Position numbers and translations under genes: made by a program. Of a DNA stretch of 64,000 bases, positions 38,601-53,129 are shown piece by piece. This DNA comes from Bolinopsis microptera (lineage: Eukaryota > Ctenophora > Tentaculata > Lobata > Bolinopsidae), in assembly GCF_026151205.1 (NCBI RefSeq), contig NC_087078.1, positions 19,518,265 to 19,582,264 of the forward strand, given 5' to 3'. Under the pieces are notes generated by a model. It was not told where the DNA came from. It made no database searches and saw only the letters and a program-made list of their open reading frames with translations. Each line of letters opens with the position of its first letter. The stretch's first letter is position 1.

Positions 38601-41600
38601 TACCTTAGCTGGTGTAGTAAGTGCAAGGTTTCTATGTGATGAGATCTAATGATTATTGATTACCCTACTGCTCCTTTATAATATCTCTAGAGAAGTAGAT
38701 GTCGTGTCACAACGATTTTAAGCCTTCTTGAGGTACATACGCTTGGGCTTCACTTCAATTTTCAGTGCCAATATGATATCACAAATGCAGAAGGAAATAG
38801 ATGAACTCACAGCATCCAACAACGAAATAAGGTAAAATAAGATCTAATCAATAATCATCACAATATGCCTCATCATTTCGTATCGGCGTACCTGATCAAC
38901 TCAAGGTTCAAATTTCAAATTATTTATAAGATTTCTTATCCGATTCTGATTGATTTTGTCCCAGAGCGGCTTCTAAAAATTGGAAGTAAGTAATAAAAGA
39001 GCACTGTAGCTGTGTGATCAGCAATTCGGCTGGTGTTCTGTTGCTTTGCTGTTTTCTTAACGATCGCTTACAATTACTCACTAGTCTTAATGACTTCAAG
39101 GGCAGTTTACAATTAATTCAGTTGGTTTGATATCTGCTATTTTAAAATCTGTTTCAATTCAAAGAAAATGTCTAGACCACTCGCTCTTGAACGCAAACGA
39201 AAATTTGCGTTCAACACTCAATGCTCCGTTTTGGTACTACGTACAACACAGCCTCATTCAAACACAATTTTTAGGACATATAATAATCAATTGTATTAAT
39301 CGCTTGAATAAAACCTCCTTTTAAAGAAATGATAATATACCTCCCCCCAGGATGGCCATGTTGGAACGGGACGGTGTAACTGACTCACACAAGTACGTGA
39401 CAATCGAGAAGGAACTGTCTCTCGATGATAACGGACAAACTCCCATCATCAACAGACGCCGCAGTAAGTTTTATATCGCTGCTGAGAGAGGGGTGGGTTA
39501 CTGCTGAGAGAGGGGTGGGTTACTACTGAGAGAGGGGTGGGTTACTACTGAGAGAGGGGTGGGTTACTGCTGAGAGAGGGGTGGGTTACTGCTGAGAGAG
39601 GGGTGGGTTACTACTGAGAGAGGGGTGGGTTACTACTGAGAGAGGGGTGGGTTACTACTGAGAGAGGGGTGGGTTACTGCTGAGAGAGGGGTGGGTTACT
39701 ACTGAGAGAGGGGTGGGTTACTAGTGAGAGAGGGGTGGGTTACTACTGAGAGAGGGGTGGGTTACTACTGAGAGAGGGGTGGGTTACTACTGAGAGAGGG
39801 GTGGGTTACTGCTGGGAGAGGGGTGGGCTACTACTGAGAGAGGGTTGGGTTACTGCTGAGAGAGGGGTGGGTTACTGCTGAGAGAGGGGTGGGTTACTAC
39901 TGAGAGAGGGGTGGGTTACTACTGAGAGAGGGGTGGGTTACTACTGAGAGAGGGGTGGGTTACTACTGAGAGAGGGGTGGGTTACTACTGAGAGAGGGGT
40001 GGGTTACTGCTGAGAGAGGGGTGGGTTACTGCTGAGAGAGGGGTGGGTTACTGCTGAGAGAGGGGTGGGTTACTACTGAGAGAGAGGTGGGTTACTACTG
40101 AGAGAGGGGTGGGTTACTACTGAGAGAGGGGTGGGTTACTGCTGAGAGAGGGGTGGGTTACTGCTGAGAGAGGGGTGGGTTACTGCTGAGAGAGGGGTGG
40201 GTTACTGCTGAGAGAGGGGTGGGTTACTGCTGAGAGAGGGGTGGGTTACTGCTGAGAGAGGGTGGGTTACTGCTGAGAGAGGGTGGGTTACTACTGAGAG
40301 AGGGTTGGGTTACTGCTGAGAGAGGGGTGGGTTACTACTGAGAGAGGGGTGGGTTACTACTGAGAGAGGGGTGGGTTACTACTGAGAGAGGGGTGGGTTA
40401 CTACTGAGAGAGGGGTGGTTTACTACTGAGAGAGGGGTGGGTTACTGCTGAGAGAGGGGTGGGTTACTGCTGAGAGAGGGGTGGGTTACTGCTGAGAGAG
40501 GGGTGGGATACTACGGACGCGGAGAGAGGGGTGGGTTACTACTGAGAGAGGGGTGGGTTACTACTGAGAGAGGGGTGGGTTACTGCTGGGAGAGGGGTGG
40601 GCTACTACTGAGAGAGGGGTGGGTTACTGCTGAGAGAGGGGTGGGTTACTGCTGAGAGAGGGGTGGGTTACTGCTGAGAGAGGGGTGGGTTACTGCTGAG
40701 AAAAGGGTGGGTTACTGCTGAGAGAGGGGTGGGTTACTGCTGAGAGAGGGGTGGGTTACTACTGAGAGAGGGGTGGGTTACTACTGAGAGAGGGGTGGGT
40801 TACTGCTGAGAGAGGGGTGGGTTACTACTGAGAGAGGGATGGGTTACTACTGAGAGAGGGGTGGGTTACTGCTGAGAGAGGGGTGGGTTACTGCTGAGAG
40901 AGGGGTGGGTTACTGCTGAGAGAGGGGTGGGTTACTGCTGAGAGAGGGGTGGGTTACTACTGAGAGAGGGGTGGGTTACTGCTGAGAGAGGGGTGGGTTA
41001 CTGCTGAGAGAGGGTGGGTTACTGCTGAGAGAGGGTGGGTTACTACTGAGAGAGGGGTGGGTTACTACTGAGAGAGGGTGGGTTACTGCTGAGAGAGGGT
41101 GGGTAACTGCTGAGAGAGGGTGGGTTACTACTGAGAGAGGGTTGGGTTACTGCTGAGAGAGGGGTGGGTTACTACTGAGAGAGGGGTGGGTTACTACTGA
41201 GAGAGGGGTGGGTTACTACTGAGAGAGGGGTGGGTTACTACTGAGAGAGGGGTGGTTTACTACTGAGAGAGGGGTGGGTTACTGCTGAGAGAGGGGTGGG
41301 TTACTGCTGAGAGAGGGGTGGGTTACTACTGAGAGAGGGGTGGGTTACTACTGAGAGAGGGGTGGTTTACTACTGAGAGAGGGGTGGGTTACTGCTGAGA
41401 GAGGGGTGGGTTACTGCTGAGAGAGGGGTGGGTTACTGCTGAGAGAGGGGTGGGTTACTACTGAGAGAGGGGTGGGTTACTACTGAGAGAGGGGTGGGTT
41501 ACTACTGAGAGAGGGGTGGGTTACTGCAGGGAGAGGGGTGGGCTACTACTGAGAGAGGGGTGGGTTACTACTGAGAGAGGGGTGGGTTACTGCTGAGAGA

Positions 41601-44600
41601 GGGGTGGGTTACTACTGAGAGAGGGGTGGGTTACTGTTGAGAGAGGGGTGAGTTACTGCTGAGAGAGGGGTGGGTTACTGCTGAGAGAGGGGTGGGTTAC
41701 TGCTGAGAGAGGGGTGGGTTACTGCTGAGAGAGGGGTGGGTTACTACTGAGAGAGGGGTGGGTTACTACTGAGAGAGGGGTGGGTTACTACTGAGAGAGG
41801 GGTGGGTTACTACTGAGAGAGGGGTGAGTTACTGCTGAGAGAGGGGTGGGTTACTACTGAGAGAGGGGTGGGTTACTGCTGAGAGAGGGGTGGGTTACTA
41901 CTGAGAGAGGGGTGGGTTACTACTGAGAGAGGGGTGGGTTACTACTGAGAGAGGGGTGGGTTACTGCTGAGAGAGGGGTGGGTTACTACTGAGAGAGGGG
42001 TGGGTTACTACTGAGAGAGGGGTAGGTTACTACTGAGAGAGGGTGGGTTACTACTGAGAGAGGGGTGGGTTACTGCAGAGAGATGGGTGTGTTACTGCTG
42101 AGAGAGGGGCAGGTTACTGCTGAGAGAGGGGTGGGTCACTGCTGAGAGAGGGGCGGGTTACTGCTGAGAGAGGGGTGGGTTACTGTTGAGAGAGGGGTGG
42201 GTTACTACTGAGAGAGGGGTGGGTTACTGCTGAGAGAGGGGTGGGTTACTACTGAGAGAGGGGTGGGTTACTACTGAGAGAGGGTTGGGTTACTGCTGAG
42301 AGAGGGGTGGGTTACTGCTGAGAGAGGGGCGGGTTACTGCTGAGAGAGGGGTGGGTTACTACTGAGAGAGGGGTGGGTTACTACTGAGAGAGGGGTGGGT
42401 TACTGCTGAGAGAGGGGTGGGTTACTACTGAGAGAGGGGTGGGTTACTGCTGAGAGAGGGGTGGGTTACTGCTGGGAGAGGGGTGGGTTACTGCTGAGAG
42501 AGGGGTGGGTTACTGCTGAGAGAGGGGTGGGTTACTACTGAGAGAGGGATGGGTTACTACTGAGAGAGGGGTGGGTTACTACTGAGAGAGATGTGGGTTA
42601 CTACTGAGAGAGGGATGGGTTACTACTGAGAGAGGGGTGGGTTACTACTGAGAGAGGGGTGGGTTACTGCTGGGAGAGTGGTGGGTTACTACTGAGGGAG
42701 GGGTGGGTTACTACTGAGAGAGGGGTGTGTTACTGCTGAGAGAGGGGTGGGTTACTACTGAGAGAGGGATGGGTTACTACTGAGAGAGGGGTGGGTTACT
42801 ACTGAGAGAGGGATGGGTTACTGCTGGGAGAGGGGTGGGTTACTGCTGAGAGAGGGATGGGTTACTGCTGAGAGAGGGGTGGGTTACTGCTGAAAGAGGG
42901 GTGGGTTACTACTGAGAGAGGGGTGGGTTACTGCTGAGAGAGGGGTGGGTTACTACTGAGAGAGGGGTGGGTTACTGCTGAGAGAGGGGTGGGTTACTGC
43001 TGAGAGAGGGGTGGGTTACTGCTGAGAGAGGGATGGGTTACTGCTGAGAGAGGGGTGGGTTACTACTGAGAGAGGGGTGGGTTACTGCTGAGAGAGGGGT
43101 GGGTTACTACTGAGAGAGGGGTGGGTTACTACTGAGAGAGGGGTGGGTTACTACTGAGAGAGGGGTGGGTTACTACTGAGAGAGGGGTGGGTTACTGCTG
43201 AGAGAGGGGTGGGTTACTACTGAGAGAGGGGTTGGTTACTACTGAGAGAGGGGTGGGTTACTGAGAACCAGATGCCATCCATGTTTTGTTGTTTATTGTT
43301 ATTTATTTATGATTTACTATACCCGTAATATATATCCGTCAAAAATTTAGAATCAAAAGATAATGAATACTAGAATGTGAGGTGAGATTGTGATAATTAA
43401 CATTAACTTTCCGAATTGTCCTTAGGAGATTGCCTCAAAATAGCCTCCCAATCCTCTAAAAGGTGGCAGTGAGTGAATTTATTGTGAGGTGACCAATGAT
43501 TTGAGTGATTATTCTGTCAGAGTGGATAACAAGTCACATGCGAAATGTGATCTCTTTGAATAGCAGCTTTTCCGTTTAGTTTTTCTTATTTAGGAGATAT
43601 GGGCTCTGCCCAGAGCTCCATGTTTTTTAGTTGGGCGCACTTGAGCCCGATTCTCTTATCTATTTTTTTCCTGAGAAAACGGGTGAAATGCATGATTGCA
43701 TTTCAACAAAGGAAAAAGTTAACCCCGACTTTTGTCCAAATTGTCAGAATCCTCTTAAAAGCTCTGCAACATCCAAGATAATACTTAGATCTTCTGATTT
43801 AAACATCTTTTCATCATTTCCTATTCATGTTTTCACTTCATGACATCTGAAGTCTGAATGGTTTATCTTAAATCACAGGCACCGTTTGGGAAGGAAGCAA
43901 AGATGAGTCTATGAGCACAGAAGTACAGAACAGCAAGATAAAGCGACTCGAAATGGATAACTTGCATCTCAAAACTCAAACAGAAAACTTGAGGAATTCT
44001 AACGCTAAGGTATGTAACCCGATTTACCGAGATCCCCGATTTACCACGGCTGTTTCCTTCCCCAAAACTCCGCGGTAAATCGGGGTTTTACTTAACGATA
44101 TATGTAAATGATAAGCATTAATTTTATTATCTTCAGGATATTGAAGTATTGAATAAAGTAATAAAGTAAACTTTTGTTGTTTGTACAATATCCCCCATGT
44201 TATAAAGTGCAAGGTTCCCTCATACAGATATTGCATGAAACCACATAATATGTATCATAAATAAGTCGTCTATTTATTGTCAAACCACCATATTATCATA
44301 ACACCATTTACTGCACATGTTCCCTTTATTATTCGCGTTAATGTTTGGAAATAGCTCGTTAAATACTTAGACAATTTGGGCCGGGGATGTGAAAGCAGAG
44401 TAGTGCCCTTATATGGACATCACGTGTAGTAATAGTATACACTCCTTATATGGGCATCACGTGGTACCTACACCCCTGCAGAGTAGCTTGCTTGTCAACA
44501 GTTGCTAGAAAAAATGGTTTCATACTTTTTACCGTATTTAAGTTGATTTACTAAAAGAATTTTTCCACCATTTAGCTGCAAATGCTGGAACAGAACACTG

Positions 44601-47600
44601 AAAAAGATAAGCTTCAACTCGACACGAACAAAGCAGAGCTTGTCAGACTCCAGGAACAGATCAATCTCGAGGTTTTTTAGCTTAATTCTAATTTGTAATT
44701 TTCTTTGATTTGTAACTTCACTTCTTTCTAATTATCGTGGCTATCCTTTGGCGGGTAAATTCATATTAATCATCTCCATAGAAAACAAGAGTGGAAGGTT
44801 TTCAACAGAAGCTATCAGAAGCACATATCATCTTGAAAGAGATTGGTTACGATACTGAAAAACTAAACGAAGTGAACGTTATCAGCGACAGAGAGTAAGC
44901 TATATTTAAGCGGTTTTTGATAATAACATATAAATTCAATGGAGCTTGAAGACAAAATTGGTTTCACCCTTGAAACTTATTGTTGCACACAATGTTTTGG
45001 AAAACTGCAACATGCTTTCCTTTCCAGGAAGTTCCTCAAGTATGAAGAAAGGTTGAAACAAAGTCTAAATCATTCTCTAAAGATGAAAGAAGAACGCATT
45101 TCAGTTTTAGAAGATCGAGTTAAAGAAAATACCAACCAAAATGACAGTCTTAGACAGGTTTAAACATGGCCCCTGCTGTCTGTCAAATTCCGTTAATTTC
45201 TTCTGATTTAAGTAGATTTAACTTTAGAACACTGTAAGTTGATGTATTATGTTGTTCTTGTCTCAACAGGAGTTGTCAATAATAAAGCGGCAGAACAAGA
45301 GTTACCAGAAACAAAACAAGAGTTTACAACAGAGTCTTGACGAAAGTGTCACCAGGTAAAAAGCACTAATGACCAAGTTATCCTGTTCGTTTGAATGTTT
45401 GAAAACTGCTGGAGTAATTTTTATTTTCGAACTCCGTATTCTACTGACAACTAAAGTTCTGTTGGCTAAACACAACAACACGAGCAATATAACCATATCC
45501 CACAGCATCAGCACGTCTCCATCGCGTCGTATAAGTAAAGGAAGCCAATACGAACATCACGTCTCTCTCTCCTCTACTCCAATAAAACAGGAACATCACG
45601 TCTCTCTCTCCTCTACTCCAATAAAACAGAGGCTCTCCGCCTCCCTCGCCCTGACTCCCATCAGCAATATCTCATCTATTAAAGAAAACAGTAAGTATTA
45701 AGTAGTGGTACACCTCTCCAACCTTATCATAGACCATATACTACATAATACTATATATTACGTGACAAAATACTTAGTAGCATAGGGCGTTTTTTCTAAA
45801 AGTTCAGAAATCTTTGCGCCGAATAAATGTGTGCGTGGTTAAACCTGCCTTCAGTGCTTGGTTGCATAACGCATATCTATCGCACATATGAATTTATATT
45901 TGAAATGCACGCTTGTTAATGAAGCGCACATTCTTAATGGTAAAACTGTGCAACTCGCTCGATTAAACCCAATTTTCATCTGCAGAAATACCAGAATGCA
46001 GTATGAATTCCACTATTGTGTGCTATTTTTCACGTGATAATTTTAGTCCGTATATCCATTATCTAACCACGACCTGCTTTGACAATTAATTACCCCACCT
46101 TGCCAGCTGATGAGTAATTATTGTAAATACTAATCATCATTTATCAGAGCTGCTCAACTAATTACTTTAATTATTTGCTGCTAATTACTTTAATTATTTG
46201 ATAATTTCAGACGAGAATAAGTCGCCCAACAAATCAGAAATCCTTGATGTCAGCTATGAATCGTGAGTCTATTTTTTCATTCCATTAGTGAATTCTACAG
46301 AATTTTATTTTTGACGACATCTCATAGACATCTCATCAGCGGGTAATTGAAATTAAGGCCCAATAGCTAATGAGCTGGTTTTTGTTAATCAAAATCACTG
46401 TAATCACTTCCTTAAGTTCAATTAATAATAAAATGATTTATAATGAACTCGTTCAGTCTTTCTAAAAAATTTAACTTTGCTTGCAGCTAGTCGGCGCGTC
46501 GCGATGTTTAAATTTCCGCAGCTAAGTTTCAAGATTTAGTTAGACCTGTCAGGCTATGAGGCTAACTAATTCTTGCTGCTGTCATTTAAAATAGAAAACT
46601 GATAACCAATCGAGCATTTATAATAAGAGTTTCAGACTGTTTCGATTCGCATTCCGTTCATTTTAGGTTGGTTATTTAAATACTAGATTCTGTATTATAT
46701 CGTCTCACTACTAGTGTTAAGTGTACCACTACTAGGGTACACATACCACCACCATATAAATTATGAATGCACCATGTTTCAAGCTCTTATACTGCCGAAT
46801 TATGTGATTTTGTTCGAGTTGATGGTAATCATTACCGACTATTTCCTATCCACGTCTCATGTTCTGACGTCACAGCCACGTTTTTTAATTTATTCCATCG
46901 GAGACAGACGTCTGGATTTATTTTTCCCAACGGTTATCGATGAAATATGACGCTCTCTTCTTCGTGAATGTCTATGATTTTTATAATGTTCAGACTTACG
47001 CTTTACTCGGCGAAACATTAAATGCGAGGACTTGCTACGTAGTGAAACAGTTGAATGCATTGTTCAGATTACAACTGCTATATCTTCATCCTCTGTAGCC
47101 TGTAGTGTGTTTTATCAGCAGTCAGTACAAAATTGCCATTAAAATCTTAAAATGTCCTCATTTCCTCACTCCTCTGTTTATTTGCTAATACAAAAATCGG
47201 TTTTAAATTTACGGAAGATGTTGCAAAGGTTCTAAGACGAAAGATGACGACATCACTTATTCACTTTTACCCTTTACTTGTGTTTTTGTGAAACAAACAT
47301 CATTTTGCATCCTTAATGAGTGCAAGCCGCAAGGGTCCTTTTGTTGTATGACCGAAGTAGGTCTACAAATTTCCATAAAAACATGGATGGGTGGGATTCA
47401 GGCTAATCTTAATTGAACTTACCCCTCTCTGCTACTAGAGTATTACCCCTCCCTGCTACTAGAGTATTACCCCTATTTCCACATCGTGCTCACTTAAAAA
47501 CAATAGTCCCCTCCTTAGGGGGTCGTTACATATTATTAGGGGTGGGAACGGGCTTCTAAGGAGTGAGTACCTTGAGGGAGATTATATTATGCAATAGTTC

Positions 47601-50600
47601 AACTTGGCGTGATGAGGTACAACTTTGTAGGACACAGCATCATCACTTTCATAGTAGTCCCCGGCTTATGACGGGTTTATAGCGGTATTAAACATGTTTT
47701 TCTGGGTCCAAATATTCTACGCTCCTACTATGCTATGACTGGTCTCTTGACTAACTCCCAATCATCTGTCCATACGGTGGTGTTTCTGGACAGATAGATG
47801 ATATACGAATTCCTCAGGCTGATTTCAGCAATCTTCATACAGGCCTTCGTTTTCTCTTTAGTCTTTAGGTTCAGATGGTTCATAAAGGTTTGGAGGCTGT
47901 AGTCGTGCTCCCACTTCTACTGTCTCTGGAGCTTGCAAGCTTATCCGTTGGCTTCTATCTCTTCTGTCAGCTGCTGATATCTTTTCAGCTTTCTTTTCTC
48001 TTGATCAGCAAAGTTCTGTTAATTTCCAAACTAGTTTAATTTTAACACAATAGCTACATGTAAAAGTGATTACTGATGGGGTTAAAAATGGACCAAAAAG
48101 TGTTTTAAATGTAACATGTTAACGACCCCTCAGCTCAAATATATAAAATGCCACTGTCATCATGGCTACTCCCGCCACATGCAGAGGGTATGGATATTAC
48201 CAGTGTATACTGTATAGGATCCAAACCGAGTTACTACCTGTCATTAGATGTCCACTGTTATCTTAGCCCTACAACATTAAAAGTCAAATTTTTGCCTTGA
48301 CTTAAGTATAAATGTCGTGTGATTTGTTCATTTGTATGTATATATTATATCTTACAAATGACCAAATCAATATAATATAATAGATATATCTTTGTATTCT
48401 GTATCCATTCAGTTACTATGAAGCATGATTAGATTGGTGTTTCTAACAGTAAAAGGTAAGAAGTCTGAATCATGATGTGTATCTTAGCCTAGTTTTAGGT
48501 CTATCTGGTCAACAGAGCTTTAGGACTTGATTTTAAACGATGTTACGTTAATATGATAGTTGGTTGTGTCTTTTATTTTCGCCGGACTGTCACAGGTTAG
48601 ACACGCTGAACGTGCAAATTCTTTAATTACAGTGTATCAGTGTATGGAGTAGCGGTATCAGCGTGGGATCTACACGAATGTAATAATTATATTAATAATT
48701 CTACTTTTCTACTAATTGTTGAGCATCGGAACTAGGAACACCAGCTCCTACTTCCTAGCCAGCATGTATCGAGAAACAATAAAAATATCAATAAAATCCA
48801 ACCCAATAGTCTGGGTGCACCTGTAAACTTATAAGAAATGGGAGAAATGAGTGGTGTAATTTAGAGAATGTTTATAAGTTTGGCCACATAATTTTTGTTG
48901 GAACACTTAGGAAGTCTGCGCGGTTTTTGGTTTCCTGAGAACTACATACACAATACACTGAGAACTATTGAGATTCCGACCGTTTAGAGAGGGATACTAC
49001 ACAACATACACAATACACTGAGAACTATTGAGATTCCGACCGTTTAGAGAGGGATACTACACAACATACACATACTACAGAGAACACTAGAGAACCACCT
49101 GGCCACAATTTTAACCCCAGCAAGTCCGGTATCTGCATGCGGTATAGGATGGCATGATGATTGTTATAACGGAATCAGCAGCTTTATTTAAACATATTAT
49201 TATGTTTTGTATATGTTATCTAAGAGATGATGACTCATGAGAAATAATGAACGTTTCTTGTCGACGAATGCGATTGAAACCCATATCCGACGTGTTAGAG
49301 AGCCTAATTTAGGGTTTAAACAATTTAGTAATCTCGATTCTCTTTGTTTCCATGTCGGTTGTAACCCGTGCAAGGCGTGGATTACAATTGACTCCAATTT
49401 GTCCGCTTTTATTGCACAGTTCTTTGGTTTTATTCTTATAATTGCGCTCTTGATGTTGTTTTCAGAAAAAACATTTCAACTTGCACTTAAATGAAGGAAA
49501 TAGTATTTCACTTTGTTATTTTCCATATTATTCCATAAGGGAATGCGAATTTTCCGTGAGCATTGCAGTTTCAATCTGAAGACCTAAGTCAAAGCACTGT
49601 TTACATGGTTCCCAGCCTCATCGTAGTTCCTGACATGTTCAGCCGCAGAGGCCGTCCTCCTTTGTTCCCGCAGTTTGGCATCGCGGTGGATCTGGTCGGC
49701 GATTCTAAAAACAAATCCTTGTGTTTCACAAACGGCAGTGCGAGCAGGTTCAATGTTTTGATGTCGTGCTCTCAGAAACGAAGTAAAACTAGTACACGAG
49801 TAGCACTAGCTGATGCAAAACGGTTTAAAAGAAAATAATACTACCCATTTATCATTTGTCTTCCTAATTAGCGACAAGCGTGCAAATGCGTTATTATTTC
49901 CGCTATCCTCAATCGATATGTTCTATTTCCCCGACATATTCAGTTACGGAAGAAATTGATAATTTCTAGAATTTCACCATGACATATTAATGAGTAGTTG
50001 GATAATGTCGCGAGTAATTCAGCTGAGAAGGAACATTATCACTAATCAGTTGCTCGTTTCAGTGTGTCGCACTATATAGTGACAACACTATATAGTGACA
50101 ACACTATATAGTGACAACACTATATAGTGACAACACTATATAGTGACAACACTATATAGTGACAACACTATATAGTGACAACACTATATAGTGACAACAC
50201 TATATAGTGACAACACTATATAGTGACAACACTATATATAGTGACAACACTATATATAGTGACAACACTATATAGTGACAACACTATATAGTGACAACAC
50301 TATATAGTGACAACACTATATAGTGACAACACTATATAGTGACAACACTATATAGTGACAACACTATATAGTGACAACACTATATAGTGACAACACTATA
50401 TAGTGACAACACTATATAGTGACAACACTATATAGTGACAACACTATATAGTGACAACACTATATATAGTGACAACACTATATAGTGACAACACTATATA
50501 GTGACAACACTATATAGTGACAACACTATATAGTGACAACACTATATAGTGACAACACTATATAGTGACAACACTATATAGTGACAACACTATATAGTGA

Positions 50601-53059
50601 CAACACTATATAGTGACAACACTATATAGTGACAACACTATATAGTGACAACACTATATAGTGACAACACTATATTTTCAGTGTGTCGCACTATATAGTG
50701 ACAACACTATATTTTCAGTGTGTCGCACTATATAGTGACAACACTATATTTTCAGTGTGTCGCACTATATAGTGACAACACTATATAGTGACAACACTAT
50801 ATAGTGACAACACTATACAGTGACAACACTATATAGTGACAACACTATATAGTGACAACACTATATAGTGACAACACTATATTTTCAGTGTGTCGCACTA
50901 TATAGTGACAACACTATATAGTGACAACACTATATTTTCAGTGTGTCGCACTATATAGTGACAACACTATATTTCCAGTGTGTCGCACTATATAGTGACA
51001 ACACTATATAGTGACAACACTATATAGTGACAACACTATATTTTCAGTGTGTCGCACTATATAGTGACAACACTATATTTTCAGTGTGTCTCTGTCGGAG
51101 AGTAGAGCAGCGTTAGAGCTACTCAGACAGGACTGTGTAGATCTGAAGGAGGAGAATGATCAGCTCTTCCTTGACAGGGAGCGATTAGAGGTAACTGCAA
51201 TTTAATTGTAATAAGTTAATATTTAGTTTCATTGTAATATTTAATTAATTAATATTTAATCTTATTGTAAATGTTAAAGTGAACACTAAGTGGGACAACA
51301 CTTCAGAGTGAAATCAATTAGTTGTCCTGTTTTTTAGAATTGGAAGCTCAAACTTCTAGCATTAAGATAAGCGCTAACTTGATCACTGATCGTTGTATTT
51401 ACAGCAAGAAGTGCAGGAACTGCAATTAGAACGCAAGTCTCACCTGACAGAAATACAGAATCTTCGAGAGAAACACATTGACTCAAAGAGCGATGTAAGT
51501 GTTGCGAAAGACACGTTTTTTCTTTTTTATATTTATCTATTTCTAGATGCAACACTGGACATTTCTAGAATCTCTATCGTGTTTATCTTTGTGTCTTCCA
51601 CTGTGGATATTCCCAGTAACTATGGTAACTATTCCCAGGTATCAGGTATGGTAACTATGGTAACTATTCCCAGGTATCAGACCTAGATCGTGAGAATAAG
51701 AAGAAGTCCATGAAGTTGGAAGAGTTCGAGATAGCGTGCACTGCTTTGGAGGACATGAACGAGAAACTGAAGAGGGCGTGCGAGGAGCTGGAGAATGAGA
51801 AGAATTACATGAATGCACAGTGTAATAAGCTACTCATACAGGTCATTATACTAATTATACTAATTGTACTAATTGGGGTAACTAATTTAGTTGTTAATAA
51901 ATTAGATAATTGTGCATTTAATCAACTTAATTGGGGTACGAAGTGGCCTGGTAAGTTTTATAATTACGTCATTTTAGCATTTTCCTTCCCTCCCCACTCA
52001 TATTAATATTAATTATAGTCATTAGCCCTAGGCCTAATACTGAATATATCATCATTTCCCAGGGGCGTGTTTACACACATGCGCCGTTCCACAAACACCA
52101 CGTGACGTCATCACAAACACCACGTGACGTCATCACAAACACCACGTGACGTCATCACAACATCACGTGACGTCATCACAAACACCACGTGACGTCATCA
52201 CAAACACCACGTGACAGGCACACAACAACACACAAAACATTACACAGTACAAACAATCGCCCAACCACACGGACACACACACACCTCATATCCGGGTCTC
52301 CCTTGCTCAATCTCCGCAAGCAATCTCCCCACCGCTCCGTGCACTGCTGCAATTACCTTCTCATATCTGCTTAGCTGATGCTGTATTACTAGCTTGCTCA
52401 GTACGGTTAACGTAGCAGTTACTCCGTATATTAGCTTGTTCTTGTTCAGTAATATCGTGAGTAGTCATTGTGAGTAGTCAGCTATATTGCCTGAGTAGTC
52501 AGCTGTCTCTTCCTTCTTCTCATTGGCAGATTGTTGGACATTGTTTGGTTGTTAATTTGTCTGCTGCGTTTACTGCCGTCTGCTTGTCTCTCTTACAGTT
52601 AACAGTAGTGATATTCGAACAGGTCAGCACTTTACTGTTAAACTGATGATATGCTGACCTAGACCTGTTGAAATTGATGTGAAATACAGTAGGAAAAAAG
52701 TATGAAATTAATCAGTAGATTATAATATTTACAAACCCACCGCTATGAAGATTCGACTGGTTACATCTAGACAGAATATTATATATTAGATAGTCACAGT
52801 CTTGCTGATTTGTTGTCCCTGAGGTTAATATGCTTCACATGTTACGTCAGGTGAGGGGGTTACGTCAGCATCTGGGGTGAGGGGGTTACGTCAGCATCTG
52901 GGGTGAGGGGGTTTACGAAATTGACTGGAATTATGACGTGGGTCTGAAAATTCATAAAATCTTGTGACGTTTTATATGAAAGGTTCCTGCTTACCCCTTT
53001 CAATTCTCATATCTGATATCTGCCACGACCCACTTTGTATGAGAGGTGATGTGTTATAT

Positions 53060-53129
<70 letters not shown>

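Noticed and set aside
43426-43470. Possible exon after TTGTCCTTAG
   Set aside because: Every plausible donor gives a phase that creates a stop in the following exon.
49563-49838. 91-codon ORF, possible extra CCDC88 exon
   Set aside because: Not coiled coil, no family match, ends in a stop, and the flanking exons (46262 and 51085) already join in phase.
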